Shown here piece by piece: positions 8,370 through 17,471 of a stretch of 35,099 nucleotides of DNA (positions are counted from its first letter, which is position 1; each line of letters starts with the position of its first letter). The DNA comes from a virus. The notes beneath the pieces are model-generated. The model saw nothing but the letters and a program-made list of their open reading frames with translations, was not told where the DNA came from and did no database searches. The position numbers were made by a program, and so were the translations under genes. The stretch covers positions 1 through 35,099 of IMG/VR virus record IMGVR_UViG_3300010368_000042; one strand, 5' to 3'.

Positions 8370-8707
8370 TAGAAACTTCAATATATGGTATAATTAAAAC
8401 GCTTGCAGGTGGTAGAGTTTACCCAATTGTATTGCCTGATTCTGTTTCTTTACCTGCGATAGTCTATCAGCGCATATCTAGTGTGCCGATAACGTCGCTA
8501 GATGGCGATTCAGGGCTAGATAGCGTTAGGATTCAGATTAGCGTATGGGGTAACACTTATAAAGAGGTTAAAGACTTATCTGTTACGGTTAGAGCTACGC
8601 TTAATGCTAGTGCGTTAAAGATAACAACTGAGAATGACACGGATGACTATGAGCCTGAAACAAAAAGGTTTAGGGTCTTAACCGATTTTGTAGTATGGCA
8701 AAAATAG
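8366..8707 (+). CDS. Tail terminator-like protein (DUF3168)
   Basis: This 113-aa protein has the DUF3168 outline: an N-terminal helix (IYGIIKTLAGGRVYP), SLPAIVYQRIS, a conserved SVRIQISVWGNTYKEVKDL, and a C-terminal strand ending FVVWQK. The family includes tail completion proteins that cap the tail tube below the head. It overlaps the previous gene by ATGA and precedes the tail tube gene, which has its own strong SD (AAGAGGAATTTATT). Confidence 0.85.
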   Translation: MIETSIYGIIKTLAGGRVYPIVLPDSVSLPAIVYQRISSVPITSLDGDSGLDSVRIQISVWGNTYKEVKDLSVTVRATLNASALKITTENDTDDYEPETKRFRVLTDFVVWQK

Positions 8708-8730
8708 CAATTTTTTAAGAGGAATTTATT

Positions 8731-9153
8731 ATGTCTAGCTTGGCTTTAGAATCACAAGGCATGTTGTTAAAAATTGGTAATGGGTTAAGCTCAGAAACCT
8801 TTACAACTATTCCTGAAATTAAAACATTTAGCGGCCCTGGCGGTTCGGCTACTGTAATTGACGTATCAGACTTATCTAGCTTGGCACGTGAAAAGCGTAT
8901 GGGCTTGAATGATGAAGGTCAGTTAAGTTTTACCATTAACTATGTGCCAACTAACACGCAACACGCTTTGCTTCGTACTCAACGTGCAAGCCGTGAGTTA
9001 ACATCGTTTCAATTAGTGTTTACTGATACTGGCAACACCACATGGGATTTTGACGGCTATGTGAATGGCTTTAGTGTATCAGGTGCGGTTGATGGTGTTG
9101 TTGAAGCTCAAGTTACTATTGAAATTAGCGGCGCAATTACGGAAACACCATAA
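8731..9153 (+). CDS. Major tail tube protein
   Basis: This 140-aa beta-rich protein contains FTTIPEIKTFSGPGGSATVIDVSDLSS, LNDEGQLSFTINY and FDGYVNGFSVSGAVDGVVEA in outline, the pattern of lambda-V-like/HK97 tube subunits: a beta sandwich with a loop that contacts the next ring. The strong SD and a 23-bp gap before the ATG suggest high expression. Its stop codon shares a base with the start of the tail chaperone gene (TAATG). Confidence 0.9.
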   Translation: MSSLALESQGMLLKIGNGLSSETFTTIPEIKTFSGPGGSATVIDVSDLSSLAREKRMGLNDEGQLSFTINYVPTNTQHALLRTQRASRELTSFQLVFTDTGNTTWDFDGYVNGFSVSGAVDGVVEAQVTIEISGAITETP

Positions 9154-9503
9154 TGGCAATACTAACTAAAAATGAAATCTTAGCAGCGAATGATGTTAAG
9201 CGTATTAAAATTGATGTGCCTGAATGGGGTGGTGAGGTTTATATCAGCACAATGACAGGTACAGCTCGCGATGAATTTGAAACAGGTATTCTCGCTAATG
9301 CCAAGTCCGGTAAAGTTGGTAATGCTCGCGCAAGATTAGCAGCCAGTACTATTACCGATGAACTAGGCAACCTTCTGTTTACTTCTGATGATATTGACAG
9401 CTTAGGTAAGAAGTCACAATTAGCTTTAGATCGTGTTGTCGTTGAGTCACAAAAGTTAAATAAGCTGACTAACGCTGATTTAGAGGAAGCAGAAAAAAAC
9501 TAA
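9153..9503 (+). CDS. Tail assembly chaperone, short form (lambda gpG analogue)
   Basis: The unshifted product is 116 aa and ends one codon after the slippery heptamer. The body (KRIKIDVPEWGGEVYISTM, then ARDEFETGIL) matches the alpha/beta chaperone type located between tube and tape-measure genes. It binds the tape measure and recruits tube subunits during assembly and is not kept in the virion. Most ribosomes should stop at the TAA at 9501-9503, with a minority shifting to make the longer form described separately. Confidence 0.88.
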   Translation: MAILTKNEILAANDVKRIKIDVPEWGGEVYISTMTGTARDEFETGILANAKSGKVGNARARLAASTITDELGNLLFTSDDIDSLGKKSQLALDRVVVESQKLNKLTNADLEEAEKN

Positions 9504-9709
9504 ACCGCCGGCCTGAGAGGATATTTTATTTCAGGCTGGCTGAAAAGTTAGGTAAGACAGTAAAGCAATTACTAAATGAAATTGACAGCGCAGAAATTAC
9601 AGAATGGATGGCACTAGCTAAGATAGATTATCAAGCAAGACAGCCAAAAGTACAAACTGCGGATTCGATTAAATCTTCGTTTGCTAACAAAGTAATTAAA
9701 AAAGGTTAA
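9153..9709 (+). CDS. Tail assembly chaperone, -1 frameshift fusion (gpGT analogue)
   Basis: Reading shifts by -1 on A AAA AAC at 9494-9500, so codons continue from 9500 in the new frame and stop at TAA 9707-9709; the fusion is 185 aa (9497 is read twice). The T part includes RRPERIFYFRLAEKLGK and ITEWMALAKIDYQA, the typical gpT pattern seen in many siphoviruses. It has no start codon of its own at a usable place. The T domain is known in lambda to interact with the tube protein, while the G part binds the tape measure. The tape measure begins five bases after the stop. Confidence 0.9.
9494..9540 (+). promoter_or_regulatory. Programmed -1 frameshift signal: slippery heptamer plus stem-loop
   Basis: A AAA AAC (9494-9500, in the zero frame of the G gene) is followed by the zero-frame stop TAA, a 6-nt spacer, and a perfect 10-bp stem (9507-9516 paired with 9531-9540, one G-U) enclosing a 14-nt AT-rich loop. 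Heptamer, spacer length and stem are all in the range known to stimulate frameshifting. Confidence 0.92.
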
Positions 9710-9713
9710 AAAA

Positions 9714-11534
9714 ATGGCGGCATTAGGTGAATTAGTAGTAAGTTTAAGTGCCAATACCGCCAAGTTTACCCAAGGCTTAGATAAAGCCGAATATTCAGCA
9801 CAAAAATCATTTAAAAGCATGGCGGATAATGCCAAAGTTTACGGCGCTGCACTTGGCGGAATTGCCGTGGCTGGCGTTACTGCGTTTGCTTACTCAGTAA
9901 AACAAGCAATTGACGCAGCCGATGATATGAGTAAGGCATCGCAAAAAATTGGTGTAACTACTGAGGCTTTGTCAGCTCTTAAATATGCGGCAGATCTTTC
10001 AGGTATTAGCTTTGAGTCACTACAGAATGGACTTAAAAAACTTAGCGTTAATATGGATGAAGCATTAAGCGGTACGCTTATGCAAGTCGAAACATTTTAT
10101 AGGCTAGGTGTTTCTGTTACTGATGCCAGTGGCAAGCTAAAGGCTTCTGATTCTGTATTAGCCGAAATTGCCGACAAATTCCAGCGTATGCCTGATGGCG
10201 TAGAAAAAACTGCAATTGCTGTACAGGCATTTGGTAAAGCTGGTGCTGATTTAATACCGCTATTAAATGGCGGTTCAGGTGGCATTGAAAAAATGCGTGA
10301 AGAAGCTGAAATGCTTGGAATCGTATTAGATCAAGAAACAGCAAGATCAGCAGAAAAATTCAACGATCAAATAGCTAAACTTACTACTACTTATGATGGA
10401 TTTGCATTAAGCACAGCAGAAACAATGCTGCCAGCACTTAATTCAGTAGTATCGGCACTAGACAATATATTTTTTGGCTTTGATAAGTTAGAGCGACAAA
10501 TTAAAAAAACTGGTGGGGCTACTGCTGGCAGTTGGAGTCCAGTACCATCAATAAACGACAAACCAACAGAAGGCATGTTTAAATTGCCGACTGAATTTCA
10601 AGCTGCACCAAAAGCTGCGTTTGCTGATTATCAAAAACAATTAAAAGATGCAGAAGATGCGGCAAAGGCATCAGCTAAATCTGCGGCAGACGCTAAGAAA
10701 AAATCACTAGATGAGCAATTAAAAGACCTGCAAGAACAAATGAATTTTGAAATTGAGTTATTAGAATTTCGGAATCAAGAAGAACTCGATATGCTTGCAG
10801 ATCGTGAAGAAGAAAAAAAGGCAAGAATAGCAGAAACAGTTTCTAAACAAAAAGAATTTAACGCAGAAGTTGAGCGCGTTAAAAACTCAGTTGATCCGCT
10901 AAGAGAATATACAGTAGCTATTAAACAGCTTGGTGAAATGTTTGATATGGGTAGAATAACAGCAGAAGAATTTGCAACTGCATCAGCTAACGCACAAAAA
11001 GAAATGCTGGGCTTTACTGATAAAGGCAAAACTGGATTTGATGAATTAAAAAATGCTATTGACGGCTTTGCTAGGGATGGCGCTAGTGCAATGACTGACT
11101 TTATATTTGGCACTAAAGGTTCATTCAGTGACATGGTAAACTCTATGCTTAAAGACTTGGCAAGGTTGGCTTTGCAAAAATCATTATTTGAGCCTTTAGT
11201 TTCAGGAGCTAGTGATGCGTTCTCAAGCTCAAGCGGTGGCATAGCTGGTTTGTTAGGAGGCATGTTTGGCGGTGGTCGCGCTCAAGGTGGTGATGTTCAA
11301 GGTGGTAAAAGCTATTTAGTCGGTGAATATGGGCCGGAGGTTGTAACCATGGGCGGTAACGGAACAGTAACACCTAGCTCTAATGGTAGCGTTACAGTAA
11401 GCGTTAATGTAGATGCTAGCGGTGGTAGCTTTGAATCAAACACTTCATTCGGCAAACAGCTTGGAAATGCGATTAAAACAACTGTACAATCTGAAATGCT
11501 TAGACAGAAAAGACAAGGCGGTTTATTAACATGA
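9714..11534 (+). CDS. Tape measure protein
   Basis: This sets tail length and is ejected during infection. The 606-aa protein starts GELVVSLSANTAKFTQGLDKAEYSA (outline), has a hydrophobic segment near residues 42-62 (GAALGGIAVAGVTAFAY), long Ala/Lys/Glu coiled-coil stretches around 300-400, and a C-terminal Gly-rich part with YLVGEYGPEVVTMGG, frequent in lambda-H-like tape measures. At about 1.5 Å per residue this predicts a tail near 90 nm, short for a siphovirus. It follows the chaperones directly and overlaps gpM by ATGA. Confidence 0.92.
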   Translation: MAALGELVVSLSANTAKFTQGLDKAEYSAQKSFKSMADNAKVYGAALGGIAVAGVTAFAYSVKQAIDAADDMSKASQKIGVTTEALSALKYAADLSGISFESLQNGLKKLSVNMDEALSGTLMQVETFYRLGVSVTDASGKLKASDSVLAEIADKFQRMPDGVEKTAIAVQAFGKAGADLIPLLNGGSGGIEKMREEAEMLGIVLDQETARSAEKFNDQIAKLTTTYDGFALSTAETMLPALNSVVSALDNIFFGFDKLERQIKKTGGATAGSWSPVPSINDKPTEGMFKLPTEFQAAPKAAFADYQKQLKDAEDAAKASAKSAADAKKKSLDEQLKDLQEQMNFEIELLEFRNQEELDMLADREEEKKARIAETVSKQKEFNAEVERVKNSVDPLREYTVAIKQLGEMFDMGRITAEEFATASANAQKEMLGFTDKGKTGFDELKNAIDGFARDGASAMTDFIFGTKGSFSDMVNSMLKDLARLALQKSLFEPLVSGASDAFSSSSGGIAGLLGGMFGGGRAQGGDVQGGKSYLVGEYGPEVVTMGGNGTVTPSSNGSVTVSVNVDASGGSFESNTSFGKQLGNAIKTTVQSEMLRQKRQGGLLT

Positions 11535-11860
11535 GCGACTTTAATTATCAGCCATTATACGGCGCTAATAAATCAACAAAGCCGCGCGTGTTAATGGCGC
11601 AGTTTGGTGACGGTTACGAGCAAAGAATACCTGACGGAATAAACACGCAAAAACAAATATGGGGTTTGATATTTACTGATAGCGCGACTAATATCATGGC
11701 AATAGATTCTTTCTTACAGTTAAAGAATGGATCGACTAATTTCACATGGACACCGCAGGGTGCTAGTGAGATTAAAGTCTTATGTAGAGAGTGGAATTTA
11801 TCACGCGATACAATAGACACTTTTACTTTGCAAGCTACTTTCGAGCAGGTGTTCGAGTGA
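11531..11860 (+). CDS. Minor tail protein M (lambda gpM-like)
   Basis: This 109-aa protein has the Phage_min_tail pattern: PRVLMAQFGDGYEQRIPDG (24-42), then WGLIFTD, SFLQLKNGSTNFTWTP, and an ending of strands that leads to QATFEQVFE. In lambda, gpM joins the tail-tip complex below the tape measure. The start overlaps the tape measure stop and the end overlaps the start of L as GTGA. Confidence 0.9.
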   Translation: MSDFNYQPLYGANKSTKPRVLMAQFGDGYEQRIPDGINTQKQIWGLIFTDSATNIMAIDSFLQLKNGSTNFTWTPQGASEIKVLCREWNLSRDTIDTFTLQATFEQVFE

Positions 11861-12552
11861 CTATACAAGCTGAAATTCAAACTGCTGGCTTATCTAATCT
11901 AATTGAACTGTTCGAGTTAGATTTAAACACGATAGGTATTGCTGAAGTTTTAAACTTTCACAATGGCATAAATGAATTAGGCGGTGACGTTGTATTTAAT
12001 GGCGTTACTTATACTCGATTCCCTATTGAGGCCGAAGGATTTGAATTAAGCGGTAATGCAACACAGCCAAGACCGACATTAAAAGTGGCTAACATCGATG
12101 GGTTAATAGGCGCTGTAGCTAGAAGCAATCAAGATTTAGTTAAAGCTAAATTTATTCGCCGCCGTACTTTTCTAAAGTATTTAGATGCTGTTAACTTCAC
12201 TGGTGGAGTAAATCCTACCGCTGATCCTAACGCCGCGCTAGATGATGAGATTTGGTATATTGATCGCAAGGCTAGTGAGAATAAAATATATGTTGAATGG
12301 GAGCTAACCAGCGCATTAGATTTAGACGGGCAATTTATACCTAAGCGGCAATGTATTCAGAATGTTTGTATATGGAAGTATAGAAGCGCTGAGTGTAGTT
12401 ATGCCGGTGGTGCTGTAGCTGATAAGAATGACGTGCCTACAGCAGACATTAACGCCGATGACTGCGGTAAGCGTTTAAATTCATGCCAGTTAAGGTTTGT
12501 CAACACTACTTTACCATTTGGCGGATTCCCTGCCATATCATTGATACGATAA
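11857..12552 (+). CDS. Minor tail protein L (lambda gpL-like, Fe-S binding)
   Basis: This 231-aa protein almost equals lambda gpL in length. The N-terminal half is the tail-tip hub part (LIELFELDLNTIG, FPIEAEGFELSG). The C-terminal domain has Cys residues in QCIQNVC, AEC, DDC and NSC, matching the cysteine-rich region that binds an iron-sulphur cluster in lambda gpL. I chose the GTG at 11857, with AGG upstream and GTGA overlap with gpM, because an in-frame upstream ATG (11791) would only add residues unlike the family and run through gpM. Confidence 0.9.
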   Translation: MTIQAEIQTAGLSNLIELFELDLNTIGIAEVLNFHNGINELGGDVVFNGVTYTRFPIEAEGFELSGNATQPRPTLKVANIDGLIGAVARSNQDLVKAKFIRRRTFLKYLDAVNFTGGVNPTADPNAALDDEIWYIDRKASENKIYVEWELTSALDLDGQFIPKRQCIQNVCIWKYRSAECSYAGGAVADKNDVPTADINADDCGKRLNSCQLRFVNTTLPFGGFPAISLIR

Positions 12553-12553
12553 T

Positions 12554-13261
12554 ATGATCGTTACAGAATCAATTTTAAATGACGTTAAGACGCACGTTAA
12601 CGTGTCGCCACATAGAGAGATATGCGGTTTGATAGTATCGCATAGGCGTAAAAACTTCTACGTTCCATGCGCTAACATATCGCAAGGAGAGAACGAGTTT
12701 ATTATAGATGCGGTTGAATTCGCTGACATATCAGATAAGTATAAAGTATTAGCGGTCGTTCATTCTCATATTGGCATTAGTCCAAAACCTAGTCAGGCTG
12801 ATTTAATATCAATAGAGAAAAACAATCTACCGTTTTTGATTGTTAATTATCCGCTTAATACGCATACATGGACTGAGCCTACAGGTTATGTAGCGCCATT
12901 TATTGGCAGACCGTTTGTCCATGGCGTTACTGATTGCTACGCTATGCTGGTTGACTATTACAAGCATGAGCTTAACTTAGATATAAAAGACTATGAAAGA
13001 CAAAGTGAGTGGTGGTCTAAAGGTGATAATTTATATCTTGAAAATTACGCTGATGCTGGCTTTATTAAAGTGAATGATCTACAAGTAAATGATATAATCA
13101 TTATGCAGGTAGCAAGTCCAGTTCCTAATCATTGTGCCATTTATTTAGGTGACAATATAATTTTACATCATGTAATGAATAGAGCTTCTAGCCGTGATGT
13201 TTACGGTGGATATTGGCGCAAGATTACATCAATAATAGTTAGGCACAAGTCACTATGTTAG
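12554..13261 (+). CDS. Tail tip assembly protein K (JAMM + NlpC/P60)
   Basis: The 235-aa protein joins two peptidase-like domains, as in lambda gpK. The JAB/MPN part has Glu22, then VVHSHIGISPKPSQAD with His70, His72, Ser80 and Asp83, the full JAMM metal set. The NlpC/P60 part has Cys128 in GVTDCYAML and His193 in PNHCAIYLG as catalytic pair. Both sets look intact, so cleavage of peptidoglycan or of a tail protein during assembly or entry is plausible. It lies between L and I and overlaps I by seven bases. Confidence 0.92.
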   Translation: MIVTESILNDVKTHVNVSPHREICGLIVSHRRKNFYVPCANISQGENEFIIDAVEFADISDKYKVLAVVHSHIGISPKPSQADLISIEKNNLPFLIVNYPLNTHTWTEPTGYVAPFIGRPFVHGVTDCYAMLVDYYKHELNLDIKDYERQSEWWSKGDNLYLENYADAGFIKVNDLQVNDIIIMQVASPVPNHCAIYLGDNIILHHVMNRASSRDVYGGYWRKITSIIVRHKSLC

Positions 13262-13845
13262 CAGTAACTTTATATGGACATTTAGCCGATAAGTATGGCA
13301 AAGATCATAAACTTGACGTTAAAACTCCGGCAGAAGCTATCCGCGCATTTTGTGCTAACTTTGCAGATTTTAAGAATGACATTATTAAAGATGGGCAAGC
13401 ATACTATAAATTACTGGCTGGTAAAGACAATCGAAGTGATTTAGAACGCATACATTTAGGCACATCAAAAACACTAAAGATTATTCCAGTTATTGCCGGT
13501 AAGGGTGGACTAGGTAAAGTAGTGCTTGGCGCTGCATTGATAGCAGCTTCATTCTATATTCCTGGCGCTACTTATTTTAGCGCTATGAGTTCATTTAGTC
13601 TTAACGCTAGTGCGATTGCTTCATCTATTGGATTCTCTTTAATGCTTGGTGGTGTTTCTCAGATGCTATTTGCTCCACCTAAAGCACAAATAAATAATGG
13701 TGAGAGTCCGGAGAATATTCCTTCATACGCTTTCGCAGGGGCTATCAATACTACAGGTCAAGGCAATCCAGTGCCGGTATGTTACGGACGGCTTAGAGTA
13801 GGATCGCAAGTTATATCAACAGGATTAAGCGTGACACAACTATGA
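13255..13845 (+). CDS. Tail assembly protein I (lambda gpI-like)
   Basis: This 196-aa protein starts with a ubiquitin-like beta-grasp region (MLAVTLYGHLADKYGK), followed by hydrophobic stretches (LGKVVLGAALIAASFYIPGA, about 84-103, and IASSIGFSLMLGGVSQMLFA) and the conserved end NPVPVCYGRLRVGSQVIS. It matches the Lambda_tail_I family. In lambda it is needed to start tail-tip assembly but is absent from the finished virion. It overlaps K upstream and J downstream. Confidence 0.9.
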   Translation: MLAVTLYGHLADKYGKDHKLDVKTPAEAIRAFCANFADFKNDIIKDGQAYYKLLAGKDNRSDLERIHLGTSKTLKIIPVIAGKGGLGKVVLGAALIAASFYIPGATYFSAMSSFSLNASAIASSIGFSLMLGGVSQMLFAPPKAQINNGESPENIPSYAFAGAINTTGQGNPVPVCYGRLRVGSQVISTGLSVTQL

Positions 13846-16800
13846 AAAACATTATCGGTGCAGGTGGTGGAGGTGGTGGTAAAGGTGGAGGCGGTGCTAG
13901 TGCGCGTGTTGCCGTTGAATCTCCTGACAGCTTACGTTCTAGGCAATATGCCAACGTATTAGACTTGATTAGTGAGGGCGAGATTGATGGATTAGTAGAT
14001 GGGTTAAAATCAATCTACTTAGATCAAACACCGTTACAAAATGCGGACAACTCATTTAACTTTACCGGCATTACAGTTGATGGGCGTAATGGTACGCAAG
14101 CTCAGACTTACATTAACGGGTTTGCCGGTGCTGAATCAGAAACGCCAGTAGGTGTTGAGATCGTAGCAGCTAGCCCTGTAGTTCGTACAATAACAAACAC
14201 TAACACGTCATCAGTGCGTGTGACTGTATCAGTGCCACAGCTATCACAGCAAAATACTACTAACGGCGATATAACCGGCACTAGCGTTTCATTGTCACTT
14301 GAAATTCAAACTGATGGCGGTGGTTTTTTACCTTATGAACTTCGCCGCGTGTGGAATTCAAACTTCTTCGCTATTGGCAATCCTTCATACAATACGGCCG
14401 ATGCTAAGGCTTTTAATATCGTCGTTACATGGCAACCAACTACAGAATATAGACCGCAAACAATTTACTATAAATTACAGTATAGAGCGCAAGGAGATAT
14501 TACTTGGTTAGATTATGAGTCTACTAATTTTAGTGGCAATCCGTTTCTTACATCTGAGCAGGTGCAAGGTGGTGGTAATCTATTTAGCTGGTACAACACT
14601 ATTCAAGTAAATAACTCGTCAGTAGCTCAGACTAGAACATTCAATGTTAATTTGCCTTTTGATAAATATGAATTTCAAACTGTTAAATTAAGCGGTGACG
14701 GTTCAACTGCTATCACTTACGGTGAAGGCTACTTTCCAGAAAGCGTTGATGTAATTAGTGGTAAGACTACATCTAAGTATCAACGGTCTTATAACATAAC
14801 TTTACCTGCCGGCGACTCATGGGATATTAGATTAACTAGGCTGACGGCTGATAGCACATCATCTGCATTACAAAACAAGACGTTTTGGGATAGCTATACC
14901 GAGATCATAGATGCTAAGTTATCTTATCCAAACTCATCACTTATTGGCTTGCAAATAGACGCAGAGCAGTTTAATAGCATACCTGTTCGCGGTTATGAGA
15001 TTAAAGGCTTAAAGGTAAAGATTCCTAGCAACTATAACCCATTGACTAGAGTTTACACGGGCGTATGGGATGGCACGTTTGTTATCGCATGGACTGATAA
15101 TCCAGCATGGGTATTCTATGACATTACAACCAATGATCGTTATGGTATCGGTGAGTTTATAGACGAATCAATGGTGGATAAGTGGGGCTTATATACTATA
15201 GCTCAGTATTGTGACGTGTTAATTGATAATGGCTTCGGCGGTGTAGAGCCTAGATTTACATGCAACTTATATTTGCAGACTAGAGAACAAGCCTTTCAAG
15301 TTGTATCAAATATCGCATCGATATTTAGATCAATGATATTTTGGGCTAGTGGGTCAATCTTTGTTTCGCAAGATTCGCCTAAAGATGTGACGCAGTTCTT
15401 TAGTGCTGCCAATATCATAGACGGTTCATTTAGCTACTCAGGTTCAAGCGGTAGAGTTAGGCACACAGTGGCGCTGGTATCGTGGAATGATCCTAACGAT
15501 GGCTATACGCCTAAAGTTGAGTATGTATCAGACAATGATGCTATTGCACGTTATGGCATAGTACAAACTGAGTTAGTAGCTATCGGCTGCACTTCACGCG
15601 GTCAAGCGGCTAGAATTGGTAGATGGCTAATTTACAGCGAACAAAACGAAACAGAAACAATTAACTTTAAGGCAAGTTTTGATTCTGTATTTTTACAAGC
15701 TGGTGACGTTATAGAAACTAATGATCCAAATAGATCAGGGCTTCGCATGGCTGGTCGTATTTTGTCAGCTACCACAACACTATTAACCATTGATTCTGAT
15801 ATAACAATTGAAGCTGGCAAGACTTACGAGATTAGCTGTAAGTTATCAGACGGTACAATTGAAACAAGGTCAATAAATAGTCCTACAGGCGCTACCGATC
15901 AGATTAATGTATCGGTTGCATTTAGTTCAGCTCCGCAAGTGTACGCAATGTGGATTATTGCAGCGAGTGATTTATTGCCTGAACAATGGCGCGTTGTTTC
16001 TATCTCAGAAGTAAGCAAAAACGAATTGCAGATTATAGCTTTGTCATATAGGCCTGACAAATATAATGCAGTAGAGCAAGACTTAATTCTAGCGCCATTG
16101 CCGACTAGCATAATCAATGTAAGTCAACCAAGTAAAGCAGAAAATATAACTGTAGTTGAATCGCTATATTTGGCTGGTATTGGTGTGGTAGGTGTTAAGG
16201 CTACTATTAGCTGGGTAACAGTGCCAGGCGCTATTAAATATATTTTAAGCTATCAAACTGAAACAAGTGCAGAAGTTATAATCAATACTGATCGTACATC
16301 GGTTGAGGCTTATCCACTAAATGAAGGTAAATATACTTTCAAAGTATTAGCCATTGATAGCCTAGGGCGCAAGTCAGTTCCATCTGAATTAGTTTTTGAT
16401 ATACTAGGTAAGACTACGCCGCCAAATGACTTAGAAGGATTTTCTGTAGCTCCGCTTGGCGCTATTGGTCTATTTACATGGACTGAATCAATTGATTTAG
16501 ATGTGTTAGTCGGTGGGTCTGTTCGGTTTAGATATTCACCTAATCTAGAGGCATCATGGGAATCGTCTAATGACTTAGTTTCTCAGGTTGCAGGTAATTC
16601 AACCAGTACGACACTGCCTTTACAATCCGGCATGTACTTTGCCAAATTTCAAGATTCTAGCGGAAATTTGTCAACTAATGCGGTTAGCATTGTTACTAAT
16701 GCAGCAAACATAATAAACTTAAATTTCATTGAAACATTAACTGGTCAACCTGATTGGACTGGTGCGAAAGTTAATACTCAGATTTATGCTGATATTGATC

Positions 16801-17471
16801 CTAACGGCTTAATGCTTACATCATCAGACTTATGGGATAGTAGCGAGCTGATGGATAGCGATGAGCTTATGGACTACGGCAGTGGCGTTTCTGCTACTGG
16901 TAGTTATGCGCTTGGTTCAATTGATTTGGGATCAGTGCAAACATCGCGCTTATCTAATGTAATTGAGGCTTACGGTGTTGACATGCTAAACACATGGGAT
17001 GCCGATGAGTTAATGGATTCTACCGACTTAGTAGATGGCGAGGTTATATTATCATCTGCAATTATTTACTTTAGACACACTAGCGACGATCCACTAGGTA
17101 CGCCGACATGGACTGATTGGAGTCCATCGGCATTGGCTGATATAACCGCTAGGGCTTATGAATTTGAGCTAAGATTAGCTAGCCGTTCAACATACCATAA
17201 CATTTTAGTGTTAAAGGCTGAGTCAGTAATTGATATGCCTGATAGAATTGAATCAGAAGATAATATTACATCAGGTGTTTTAGGTTATAATGTTACTTAC
17301 AATAAACCGTTTATGGTGAGTCCTGCACTTGGGTTAAGCGCTGAGAATATGGCGACTGGTGATTATTATTTATTATCTAGTAAGACTAAAGACGGATTTA
17401 CGATAACTTTTTATAACTCAAGTAATGTTTCTATAAACAAAACTTTTGATTACATTGCAAAGGCTTACTAA
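13842..17471 (+). CDS. Central tail tip / host specificity protein J
   Basis: The 1209-aa protein is the receptor-binding tail tip and hub. It begins with a Gly-rich linker (7-19), then EAPDSLRS-like SPDSLRSRQYANVLDLISEG and GLVDGLKSIYLDQTPLQN, the standard start of lambda-J proteins. The middle is the hub region (YDITTNDRYGIGEFID, about 427-442). Two fibronectin-III-like domains follow (about 761-860 and 862-945). Two short Asp-rich blocks with a W-D-x-x-E-L-M-D pattern lie at 996-1010 and 1052-1066. The C-terminal about 150 residues probably give host range, by analogy with lambda. It overlaps I by ATGA and the tail fibre gene by one base. Confidence 0.93.
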   Translation: MKNIIGAGGGGGGKGGGGASARVAVESPDSLRSRQYANVLDLISEGEIDGLVDGLKSIYLDQTPLQNADNSFNFTGITVDGRNGTQAQTYINGFAGAESETPVGVEIVAASPVVRTITNTNTSSVRVTVSVPQLSQQNTTNGDITGTSVSLSLEIQTDGGGFLPYELRRVWNSNFFAIGNPSYNTADAKAFNIVVTWQPTTEYRPQTIYYKLQYRAQGDITWLDYESTNFSGNPFLTSEQVQGGGNLFSWYNTIQVNNSSVAQTRTFNVNLPFDKYEFQTVKLSGDGSTAITYGEGYFPESVDVISGKTTSKYQRSYNITLPAGDSWDIRLTRLTADSTSSALQNKTFWDSYTEIIDAKLSYPNSSLIGLQIDAEQFNSIPVRGYEIKGLKVKIPSNYNPLTRVYTGVWDGTFVIAWTDNPAWVFYDITTNDRYGIGEFIDESMVDKWGLYTIAQYCDVLIDNGFGGVEPRFTCNLYLQTREQAFQVVSNIASIFRSMIFWASGSIFVSQDSPKDVTQFFSAANIIDGSFSYSGSSGRVRHTVALVSWNDPNDGYTPKVEYVSDNDAIARYGIVQTELVAIGCTSRGQAARIGRWLIYSEQNETETINFKASFDSVFLQAGDVIETNDPNRSGLRMAGRILSATTTLLTIDSDITIEAGKTYEISCKLSDGTIETRSINSPTGATDQINVSVAFSSAPQVYAMWIIAASDLLPEQWRVVSISEVSKNELQIIALSYRPDKYNAVEQDLILAPLPTSIINVSQPSKAENITVVESLYLAGIGVVGVKATISWVTVPGAIKYILSYQTETSAEVIINTDRTSVEAYPLNEGKYTFKVLAIDSLGRKSVPSELVFDILGKTTPPNDLEGFSVAPLGAIGLFTWTESIDLDVLVGGSVRFRYSPNLEASWESSNDLVSQVAGNSTSTTLPLQSGMYFAKFQDSSGNLSTNAVSIVTNAANIINLNFIETLTGQPDWTGAKVNTQIYADIDPNGLMLTSSDLWDSSELMDSDELMDYGSGVSATGSYALGSIDLGSVQTSRLSNVIEAYGVDMLNTWDADELMDSTDLVDGEVILSSAIIYFRHTSDDPLGTPTWTDWSPSALADITARAYEFELRLASRSTYHNILVLKAESVIDMPDRIESEDNITSGVLGYNVTYNKPFMVSPALGLSAENMATGDYYLLSSKTKDGFTITFYNSSNVSINKTFDYIAKAY

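Noticed and set aside
10775-11263. 162-aa minus-strand frame opposite the tape measure gene
   Set aside because: Low-complexity Ser/Ala/Leu shadow of a coiled-coil gene; no context on that strand.
11791-11856. Longer start for the gpL gene (ATG 11791)
   Set aside because: The added residues read through gpM in another frame and do not look like the family; GTG 11857 has SD and GTGA overlap.
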